Below are positions 1 through 11,500 of a DNA stretch of 64,000 bases, piece after piece. Source of the stretch: Ophiura sarsii (taxonomy: Eukaryota > Echinodermata > Ophiuroidea > Amphilepidida > Ophiuridae); the NCBI GenBank assembly GCA_035610835.1, contig CM069455.1:46392074-46456073 (forward strand), in the 5' to 3' direction. Position 1 is the first letter of the stretch; the number at the start of each line of letters is the position of its first letter. The notes below the pieces were generated by a model that was given only the letters and a program-made list of their open reading frames with translations, had not been told where the DNA came from and made no database searches. The translations under genes and the position numbers were made by a program.

Positions 1-426
1 TTTTGTTTTGTCCACGGAGGAATAAGTTCAACCATTTCTGGCAAGGTTACACTAAGGTGAGTCAATCTGTTTTGTTTTGTTTTGTTATTTCATTGTAATA
101 TCAATAATAACCCTCCTCAATACGACTCACTACAACCAGAGACTATATTTAGGGATTCACAATGTTTTAGCGTATGTGTATCACCTATCTACGACGGTGT
201 TCGCGTCGTCTGCGTGATTTATTTAAATAAACACGCAGAGCGCAGAACGTAGGTTGGTGATACCCATTCAACAACTACAATTTCATTCAAACTATTTTAA
301 ACCAAAAACCTTGAACACTAAAATTATCAAATAAAATTATTATTATTAAGTTCCTTTTGGATTCCAAAGTTGATGTAAACAGCGTGTGCACGATTATTCC
401 AAAACAACTAAACACAACACAAAAAG

Positions 427-1086
427 AAAGTAACCACTTTTTTCGAGACACCCTGTGTTTATTTCCTTGGGTCCTAAATAAATTGGGTCCTAAATATGGG
501 AAAGAACAAATATTTTCTCTCGCACATTTTGATACCTCATTTGTTACAATAGCACAAATATTGATGAAGCTGTGTCCATTTGAATACGAAATGATGCAGT
601 TTCCATTGTTGCACTTATCCCTATACCCATGAAAAGATCGTAAACAAAACAGTAAATCTAAAGTGTACCACTTCCTTTTCTCCATGAAAAGAAAATCAGA
701 ATCCGAACATCTCACTTCGTTAATTGTTTCCAACACCTGTAGGAGGAGGACACACACGATACTGATGGATTTGTGGTTAAATTTGACAATACTTTTGAAT
801 TTCATTATTTGTTTTGATTAAACAAAGCCCATGAGAAAACAAACCTTGCTTATCATTCTTATCATTGCGTATGTGAACTCATTCTTTATTTCATGGGTAT
901 AGGGTTAAGTGCAACAATGGAATCTGCATCATTTTGTATTCAAATGGACAATGATTCATCAATATTGGTGCTATTGTGACAAATGAGGTGTCAAAATGCG
1001 CAACAGAAAATTCTTTAGCCATATTTTGAATTTATTTAGGGTCTTAGGAATTAAACACAGGGTGTCTCGAAAAAAGTGGTTACTTT
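427..1086. mobile_element. Foldback element present only in copy A
   Basis: The left arm (427 to about 640) and right arm (about 889 to 1086) are inverted copies of about 200 bp. They begin with 'aaagtaaccacttttttcga' and end with its complement. Copy B passes directly from 'ccaaaacaact' to 'cacattatccgcg' near 42425-42470 without this block. No transposase is visible, so it is a non-autonomous foldback or long-TIR MITE. The target duplication is not clear because the flank has changed. Confidence 0.75.
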
Positions 1087-1213
1087 ATTTTTGTGCGGAG
1101 TTAACATTGTGTAAACACATTATCCGAGTCGTGCGGTTCGATCGGCGTGCTGGTTTTTTCCATAGCAGCGTGGTTAATGCTATTTAATTTGATAGAGGAC
1201 TTTCCAACAGTAT

Positions 1214-1947
1214 GGCCATGTGTTTTGAACTCGCCACCCTTCCCGTTGCATGTCCAGATTTTTACATTTTACACCATCTGAGCTTGTTCTACACCATAAA
1301 AACGGTAATCTCACAAGGAATCCATATATGTGATTGGAATTTGCTTAGGACCTAATGGTAACATGTTGTGATTAAGAATGTTCAAAGAATATCGATTTTG
1401 TTTCATATTTTGATATTTTTTTATTCCTATCCCTATCATCATTTTACTGTGCATATTAGTTCCTCATGCAATTTACCCATCAGAACATAATGGTTGTCAA
1501 GGGTAATTTGTTGAAATATGCTATATCGGGAAGTAAATGAGCGCAAACGTTTACATTTCATATTTATTAGAGTTTACACATGTGGCTATTCACCGTATCC
1601 CGATTTAAGCGGCATTTTTGAATTCCCCTATCTGAGAGCTTTCCAAAAATGTATGTGAAAACGATGAATTAGGGCAAGTTCACTGTGTAGTGAATGGGGA
1701 GAAAAAGCCAAGGACAGTGCAATCGATTCGTGATTACAATTGTTACATAATATTTGACACGTTTGGTGACACAGACACTTATAGAATATAAAACAATATA
1801 TAACATGAGAGCAAAATCATGTTTGTACCATACAGAGATGATGAGTTATTGTAAATTGAACGTAGAATTGGGAACATTTTCTATATTCCCCATAGAGATT
1901 GTACACAGCGCCACCATTTTTGGGTGGTCAGTTCAAAACACATGGCC
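1214..1947. mobile_element. TIR element with 4-bp GTAT target duplication, copy A only
   Basis: The termini are inverted repeats of about 28 bp, starting 'ggccatgtgttttgaact' and ending with the complement at 1920-1947. GTAT lies on both sides (1210-1213 and 1948-1951). Copy B has a single 'acagtatatctttgg' at about 42552-42566, the empty site. The 734-bp interior has no recognisable coding sequence. Superfamily is unassigned. Confidence 0.8.
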
Positions 1948-1951
1948 GTAT

Positions 1952-2547
1952 ATCTTTTGGAAACTAAAGCATATTATGGGATGTACTTTTAACTATGTTT
2001 GTCCCGCATATGATACTTTTCCTTATGACCGTAAGCCGTTTTTGAAATGAAAAATAATTTGGTGTCACTAGTGGTCAAAATGTTAATATTTACCCTTTCA
2101 TTTAAAATGCATCTTGTCTCACAGGAAATGACTGATGATCGACCATCAGAATTGGTCAATATATCCATTTGTTCGCCGCACATATCCGGTCTTCAGCGAT
2201 TAAAGTTGCATATTTTTTGGTTAGTCGTATTTTTAGCGATTAAAAGTGACATCTCGTTGACATATACAGGGGTAAAATTAAAGGAATGCTGAAGATCAAT
2301 ATCGTTTACTGGTTTCCCTTTCCTCTGACTTTTCTTTAACTCTTAATTATTATCTTATTACACTTCATTTTTACAATTGGGCCTTATTTTCCTTTAGTTT
2401 ATGTCACGCCCCTAAGTGACTATTTTTCACTAGTCACATGTGTTATTACACAGCACTCGCATAACAATTGTATTACTCATTTTAGATCAATACCAAGTTT
2501 CTGGCATATCTCTGTACATCTTGATGGACCAATAACAAGCGGGCATT
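1952..2547 (+). promoter_or_regulatory. 5' flank of the copy A OTU-NACHT gene
   Basis: No gene is seen between the GTAT-flanked element and the start codon. An acceptor-like 'cattttag' ends at 2485, so the start exon may be a spliced exon 2486-2566 whose upstream 5' UTR I cannot place. The same acceptor is conserved in copy B (43295). No TATA box or other promoter element can be assigned with confidence. Confidence 0.35.
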
Positions 2548-5500
2548 ATGGCGCAAAGTCCATCAGGTAAGGTCATTATCAGTAAAACTAGTGACTTTAA
2601 GTATTCAATTCACTTACTTACTTTATCGTACACACTAATAAAGTTCACAGAATTTATTTAAAAGAAAACCTGATTCGTTCTGCTTAAGAGTGGACGACAT
2701 TTTATACTTGAATATTTAGTACATGTATCATTAATTAGGATCAACGCAAATAATATTGTTATAATGTTAATAGTGTATTTTAAAATAAAATTAATACCAT
2801 GTTTTGGCATATATTATGTTGGTCTTAATTTTTAATTACTTGTCTGTATAGAATTAAGAACAAATACGTGTACAGCTCATAGCTATAAATATAATGTTAT
2901 TGTTCTTGTTTCCAAGTGAAGAAAAGTGTAAATGTCATACTGTCTAGTGTCTTTTTTTTTTACTAGTGGCTATCACAAACGTTTTATAAATAAAACGTGT
3001 GATAATTTTCCTGTTTTTACCTTTTCATTATAGGTCGTAAATACTTTGACCCAGCTCAAATAGTGAACGCACTGCAGTGGATTGAATCTCACGCCACTGC
3101 AAGTGAAGCTGAGCAGCGACTCCTCCATAATTGCAGACAACACAGCCTTGCCTTCCATTGCAACACCCCGGCAGATGGAAACTGCTTCTTCCACGCTGTG
3201 TTTGATCAGTTGTCTCTGTTGGGGTGTCCTGCTGAATCAGCTGCTCAACTTAGGAGGGATGTGGTTGTGTTTCTCCGGGAACATCCATTTGTTCAGGTAA
3301 GTACCTCATTCGTTGCCACAATTAAGTCATGCACATTCTCTCAGTTAAGTCCTATACATATAGATGGTAAAACATACTATTGCCCTTTACCCAACACGAA
3401 CATCTTACAGACTAAATATAGAACTTCTTTTTTATTGAATGCAGGGAAATACAGAAATATAAACATTGTTACCGTTATTCTTTTTTTTATTATGGGAATA
3501 AAATCTCTAAATGAATTTTAAACAAAACAATTATTTCAAACAACATTTTTATGATCCATGAATTGATATTTATTATAGAAACTATATTTACAGTCGTTTT
3601 AACCATCAATACAAATGAGTTGCTATTATTTCAAAATAAGAAGAAATTAAAATGCATTTCGCATTCGAAGGCCACTCACAGGAAACAAACTTGTTTTTAA
3701 ACCCTGATTATATTATGAGCATTCCTCTTCAGGGTCCAGACGGCATCATTGACCTCCAAGCTACACAACCTGATTGGAACTCGTATTTAGAAACCATGTC
3801 CAAAGAGGGTGAGTGGGCTGATGCAGTCGTCCTAGTAGCCATGGCTCATATGCTTAACAGAGATATTCTAGTAGTGACAAGCTCCCCTCAAGGAACCGGT
3901 GACCAAGTTATTCAGTGGATAGTTGGTGATGTTTCATCAAGGAATCAACAACCTTTGATGTTGGGGCACACTTACGAATGGCACTATAGAAGTCTAGGTA
4001 AGACATTTCTTACTTCCAATGTTTTGTGTTTGCTGTTTTCAGAGATGCTATAAGAATCTACTCTTAATTCAAAGGTAATAAAAATTCCCTTTAAAAGGGA
4101 TAACCCATGCCCAAGATGATTCCATTTATAAAGATAAAAATAAAACAAATGGAAGGCACCGATTTTAATCATTTCATTTTTTTAAAGATGAAATTGCTCT
4201 TTAGGTTGGTCAAAGTTGGAGGATAAATACCTATAACTTATTTTCACAGTGTCATTACTCGGTGCGAAAAAAGGTTATAGGCCTAAAGGATGCATTGGCC
4301 TACATTATATTTAGCTTGATTTCCAGATTAATCCAATTCCGACCCTGCTTTGGATGTTTAATTCCATGTCTACAACTGAGACAACGCTATTTAAGGTTAA
4401 AGTGTATCCCTGGCATGCCTGGTCAAAGACAAGTCAAAAGAAGTTCTAATTGTAATCAGAACTACATACTGCCAGCTATTCCAAAATTGAAATGAAACAA
4501 AAACCTCTTTTTATTATGCCAAACACACAGAAATGTCATTACTGATAATTGATGTTTTTATTACTCTTTCAAAACTTATTTCATGATGTCAATTTTTCAC
4601 TTTTGATTTTGCGCGAAACCCTTTTTTGCATTGAAATTATTGAACCAAAATAATAACAATCCATACACTGCTAAAATGTTGAGTAAAACGTTTACTCAAC
4701 GTTGAGTAACTATGCAACAGTTCAACAGTTGAGTAAACAATGCCCAAACAGTTGAGTAAAATGCCCAATATTTTCAAACTGCTGAACATATTGGGCAAAA
4801 TACAACGAAAACAACAAGGATTTTTTTTATTTTTAAAAACATAGAAGACATTATGGAGTCAAAGGCCTAAGCTACAGGGACCTGTTCAATGTCTTACAAT
4901 ATTCCGCTATGCCAAAACACTCTTTCAAAGCATTTGCCTGGCATTTCTTGTATGTAATCTCAATGATAAAACCAAATGAACTTCCGTAAATTATATTACA
5001 AAGCGCAAAATTTAATCAAAGATTGACCGAAAAGGTCTTTGAATATGAACTTACAATACACTCATTTACCAATGTACATGTATTTAACAATGTAGATTAC
5101 CACATGTAGTCTATTACCCTAGGCAAGTTACATTATCATTTATTAGAAGTGAGAATATGTTATTTTTTCAGTAACAATCATAACTTTGGTAATATGGAAC
5201 GGAATTCCTCCATTCAAACACGAAACTAAACCAACTTTGGCACTTTCTTTTCATTTTTTGCACTTAAATTGCTGAAATCAACAAAAGATGTGTTATTTCA
5301 TACACAAATAATGTCTTCACTCACATGCCCTTATCTTCCTTATCAGACCACCTCCCTGAGTGAATACACAAGTAATGTCTTCACTGCATGCCCTTATCTT
5401 CCTTATCAGCCCACCTCCCTGAGCGAAAACCAAACTAATACCCCATGCTTGAAAGCATGGGGTGAAAACGACTAGAATTTAGAAATCATGTTAAAATTAT

Positions 5501-8500
5501 CCTATAATTAGACGTTTCTAGCAATGCAATGTTTGCACTAACACGGCGTAGTAAGACTTTTTATAGGCCTACAGTATTACACATATTGAGTTAGGGTATA
5601 TTTTGAGACTTTGTTTTGATTTTAGAATGATCACATCTTTAGAGACATAACATTGTGTGTCTCTTTGTTTGCTACGGGGAAAGTTTACACACTGGTCAAA
5701 TATCAAAAACGACTCGATTATCTAGATTTGTCCGTATGGATCCAAGGAAGGAAACAGGAAGGGAAAAATCAATTGTGTCAAGTGTGCAGCAATTGTATGA
5801 TTACTGTTGATACGTTTGCACCAAGGTGGATAACGTCTGGTATAAAAGTCCCGTATGTGTGTACGGAAGGGAGTTCGTCATGTGTCGCAGCCATTAGCGG
5901 CAGGGGATAACTTTTTTATACATTGAAAAATAATGACATGGACTGAAAAAAATTATCACATTTACTAAGAATATGATAAATCAGATTTCATGGTTTTACT
6001 GGTAGTAAAGTTTACCGAAGTTGCGCTCCTAACCTGGTGTCTCTTGGGTAGTGAATGTTACATTTGTATTTTCAATTGAAAACTTGAAATGTTGGTGCTA
6101 TTGATGATTTTGTTTCTTGTCATAAATTCAGTTCCTGCAAATGTATATCCTAACCGTTCCTCTCAAGACTACCGTCCATCACCCTATTTGAAGCGCAAGA
6201 TGGAAGAGGTGGGTGTTAGTATATCAAGTAAGTATTAATGATAACAAAACTGTATTGGTTAAATAGTAACATTGGAGTCGCTTAACCAATACACCCTGTT
6301 TGCTCCATATACCAATATGCTCATCCATAATCCATGATTTATATCTCATTTGATTATGAAGTACGTGTGATATACTAATACGCTAATTTCATGTTTTTTA
6401 ACATATTTCACAATGGTTACAGATCCGGGAAAATCATATCCATCAGATATGATCCATGGGAATGCCATTCCTCCAACATGTCCAAGTCAAAGACAATCGC
6501 AACAAAGACCTCATACCCACGATAGTCCACTGCCCGTATTTCAACCAAATATGGCTTATGATGTAACAAGTAAGTACATAATCGAATAATAGTGTAACGT
6601 ACATGTAACTTAGGTCCTCGACATGTATCTAATTTGTAAAACGTAGCCGACCAACTGTTATCACCCCCGTTGGAAGGTTGAAATAAGCATTATTTGACAT
6701 GCACTTGTAGCATGAGAGAGAATGTTATCGTATACTTTGTCATCACTGTATCGTATAAATAGCACAATTGTATGAGTCAAGTATGAAATACGGAGTCGTA
6801 CTGTGTCATTCTATTGTTTCAAATGAGGAAAAAATAATCAGAATTTGCCATTCAATGTCATCAACCAGGAGGATATAAGGTGTCAATCTGTCCAACTCAG
6901 TGTATTTTATCATGGTATTTAAAGCTCAATGTTGTTACTAATACGTGTTACCTATATTAACGGTTTAGTGTTAGAATTGTTTCAAACTAGAATCATTACA
7001 ATATCTTTACATTGTACGGTAACTGCAGTTGATATAACCTCTTAAGAGAGGGTGCGTCAACAAAGTGTCCCATGAGTTAAACAAATAAAATGAAAATAGA
7101 TCCCATTTCTTTTTGTTAAAAAAACCCTAAACTGTTGGAATAAACCCTATAATCTAATACACTGTATCCCATTGAAATTTCCCCCCTAACTGTCGATATA
7201 TGATCAATTCAGTTACACAGTTCAAATCCCACTTTGGTCACATGAAAATTACCTTCAATTGAAAAAACCTGTCTTTTTTATTCCGATGATGATTCAACAT
7301 ATTCTCGCGTTAAAATGCAATATCACGCATTTAATTTATTGCTGTATTTTGCATATTTGACGCATTCTAAGGCAAGAACCCGATGCGATTTATTCCGTTA
7401 GCGCCCTCAACGGAATAAATCGCAATAACACCGACAATGACAGTATACGTACAAATATAAATACGTACAGTATACGTATTTTAGATTTGACACCTTGGAA
7501 ATCATATTGATACATAATTATATGCCAACACACTCAGGGGGTTGGTGGTCGGGGAGGTAAAAACAAGGACTGCACAAGCTAAAACTATAAATTGGATATC
7601 CTACAATCTTAAACTATAAATATTGGATATCCTACATTCTTAAACTACTTTGTCAGTGTTATTGCGATTTATTCCGTACGCCTTAAAATGCGTCAAATAT
7701 GCAAAATACAGCAATAAATGAAATGCGTGATATATGCATTTTAAGGTAGAGGATGGGGTGGATGATTATAGGATATGTCAATGTATTGATTAAAATAATG
7801 TCTAAAATTCAAATCATTTATAGTATGTGATGGATAATATGGTTGGAAAACAATTGTTTTTCTGTTCAATTCAATTAACTATCCACATTTGGTAGACTAT
7901 TATTGATTTTATTTGAAAAGTGGCCAAAGCTGAATGAATATGCTAGTAGATATTTCATAATTTGACAACGATCGCCCAAAATGGATAGAAACAAATATTA
8001 TGACACATTAAAAATGGCTAAACATGATTATTAGTATTTCATGTTTCATATGGGTCACTTGTGACCCACCCTGTACAATACTACATGTAATGGTAAAAGT
8101 CAATGAAACGAAACAGTGTGGTATGTTATATAGGCTGTATGTTGAATTCACATTCAATAAGATGAAAAGACAAGTAGTTACATTGATATATTATATAATC
8201 ACAATTATATTTTATAACTAATATGACAAGTATAATAATACATATGCAAAGATGAAAATTCTCATACACCTTTCGACCTCAGGTTACCTAACCTCAGGTC
8301 GAATTAACAATTCACAATCATTCAAATAACCAGTATAATCATATATACATAAAATAAGATCCACATATGAGTACAATTATAGTTATTAGAAAATAGATCA
8401 AATAGATAACACGGATGATACAATAATAGTTCCCAATTATATATAGGGCCTACACACAGAGCTATCGAGTATCGATACCCTTCAGTTGACTGTTATTTTG

Positions 8501-11500
8501 CGCACGCTTTAGAGTATACTTCGTTGTGTTGTTTGCAAACTCACGGTACCGTAATTGTCCGACGCTGATGTATTTTTTATAACGTCTTCGTGTTTGCGAA
8601 AGTTCATAGTTGTTGGACCTCTTAGCTATGGGACTTCCTAGTTGTTGACAGGCGTTGGTATCACTGTGTGGCTATCGCCGCGGCGGTAGACGCTTCAACA
8701 GTTAGTTGATACAGTTGACAATTTGATAACCCATTATCTTTAAAACAGCTATATTGAGCACCAGTTTCATCTTTTTTGCTCTGTCAGTGAAGATTATTTA
8801 AGGTATGCCAAACAGTACCATGCATACTTTATGTTTAATACAATTTTTTTGACCTGAGTGTTATTTCATTTCTTGAATTATTTTATGGCACATACACAGT
8901 GCCAACAAGTATACACATTCCGCCTACGTCATCAGATCCACCACACGATTATAAATCTCCACCAAACCAAGGACAATTACAACGCACACCTGATCTGCCG
9001 TTGCCCTGCAAAAAACACAAGATGGCACTGCTGGCTTCAAGTATATCAAGTAAGATGTTCAAAAATGCAAAGTAAATGACAAAATAAAATGAAATAACAG
9101 CAATATCTTTATGATGTCAAATTGACTTGTTATGCCCCACTACCTTATTAACCCCCTTTGAAATGTATAGGCTTGGCCACAGATAGTATGGTCAGTTCCA
9201 AATTGATAAGAATTATGTAGTTATTATTTCTCCTAGGCCAAACATAAATAACAACTTTAGATTTTAGATGTAGACTAAGGCTACCCACAATCATTGACAA
9301 TATCACCAAGCATTATAAATATGTTAATAATTCTACATTTAAGGATATAAACTGACCATCAGTTGAACTAAAATAGCTAGAAAATAAAATATAATTATAA
9401 TTATTGAGCATATTACCCATATGTAAGAACATGAGAAGCATTTTGTTTGTTATTATTTTCAAGAAAAAGTAGTGTTATCACCAAACCAATACATAATGGT
9501 GTTCACCCTTTAAATATACTGTAGCACTTTAGCCAACATGTTCAAATGTACGTGTATGACATGTTGTTGGTCGGTAGAGGTATTTGTGTTCAAGTTGCAC
9601 ACCAAACAACTGGTTTGAGGAAAATTAATAGCGTCTATCTGCCTGTTGATATGTTCAATAATATTTTCGTATTTATCTTTATTGCATATATGGTACCAGG
9701 CGGTATATCCTTGCCATCATCGTCGGAGTCATTCCAGAGAGGTCGCTTTCCCCCAGTACAAGGACAATTGCAACCACAACCTTCTGCAGTTGCATCTTCT
9801 CGCATACCAAGTAAGAAATTGAAAACAACCACAAAATGACAATTGTATTTGCAGCATATTTTCAGTAGGCCTATTTTAAAGCAACGTAACAGCTTTATCT
9901 TTGTTGCATACATGGTATCAGCCGATATATACCCGCCATCAACGTCGGAAACATTCCAGAGATATTATTCTTCCGGTCCATGGACATTTGCAACATGATC
10001 CTCCTGCAGTGGCGGCTTCTAGCATATCAAGTAAGAAATTGAATTCCCCAACGTGACAATTGTATTTCAAACATTGTATTAGGCCTAAGCAACATTTAAA
10101 ACAGCTTTAATCAAATTAAAATTAAAACTAATTTAAAGGTTACAGGGTAAAAAAGTATTAAAATAGTAGCAGGACTCTGGAATGAATTCGTTTTGATGTT
10201 AACCCCAGAGGGATAAGGGAAACTACAGTGTGCTTCAAACAAGTCAACCCATTTCTGACTTCCATTTTCACCAGCTTGTACTATTATTAAAAACGTTTTA
10301 TAAATGTCTTTCATTTGATTAACTCATTGATTATTGAGCATTACCGAGCAAAGAAAATACGATAGAGCTTACTTCGTTTATGAAATATGGTAGTCTAAAG
10401 ATATCATGTGCACAATTTCCCCTGATGCCTCCAAAGTTGGTTCCTGACATAACTGATTTTGGGCTATTGAAACATGTGTGATGCGATCTGTGAAAACCCG
10501 TCGGATGTCGCAAAATGTGAACCAGGGATTATGGGTCAAATGTTAAAAAAAAAATCAATACTTTGTGTCATCATCTTTTATGAAATTTCACCTTCAAAAC
10601 TTACTTCAGTCACTTTTCTAATTAACCTATAATGTTATTCTATTGAACTATGTATCTTTTGTGGCCTGTTTTCATGAGTTCTTGTTTTGTAACTTTTTAT
10701 GACATCACAATCATCATTCACTCATAGCATTTGTTGTAGTGATCGTAGAAAAAGATCGAAACAGTTATGTAATCAGCACAGTTTCAGCTTTCTTATGATA
10801 AAAATATCTCCAATATGAAAAATCCCACCATGTGGTGGGTTTTCACAGATCGCATCACATTTACCAACAAATTTATTGTTTGGGTAATGATCTATATCGA
10901 CTATGAGTGATATTTCTTACGATAAAAATATATTACGACGACGGAGATGTATATAGTAAACAGCTTCATATAAGTAGTAATCGAAGATTATGGCATTCAA
11001 TTTCCCAAATTCATAAGTTCTATTTCTGGTTGGAAACATCTTGTGCGTGCTTAAGCCCTTCAGTGAATTTAAAATCCAAACTGTTTTTTGTTTTTTATTC
11101 GAAGTTCAGGGAGACGCACTTTGCTTCACCTCCATGGCTTATTTATCATGTTTATAGTGTACACATGTTACAGTTATGAGATATATTTCATAGTTTTGTG
11201 ATCTTTTAAGTTGTGAAACTTAAAACTACATAATCAGTGGAATTTTACTTACTTATAGACGCGTTTTTCCGGCGATTTTTGAATGATTTAAGATTTACAT
11301 CCGGGTATAAGTGGATTTTATTATTAGGCCACGTTAGACCATTTTGCTGAGTCACCGTTGTGACGACCACTTATATGGGAACGCAACTTTTAAGTGGGAC
11401 AACATCTACTCATGTGGGAACACAGCATTATAGTGGGTGTGGTTTTGGATGTCAACAGGCAATTTGATTCGTTTTTAGCCGATACGCACTATATGACATA

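Noticed and set aside
3652..4053. Separate small gene starting at ATG 3652
   Set aside because: The second OTU exon begins at the acceptor ending 3732 and ends at the donor 3998; the extra codons on both sides are intron read-through and are not conserved in copy B.
5442..5463. End hairpin of an IS200/IS605-like element
   Set aside because: No TnpA or TnpB coding sequence nearby and the context is a eukaryotic intron; the resemblance is only a short hairpin.
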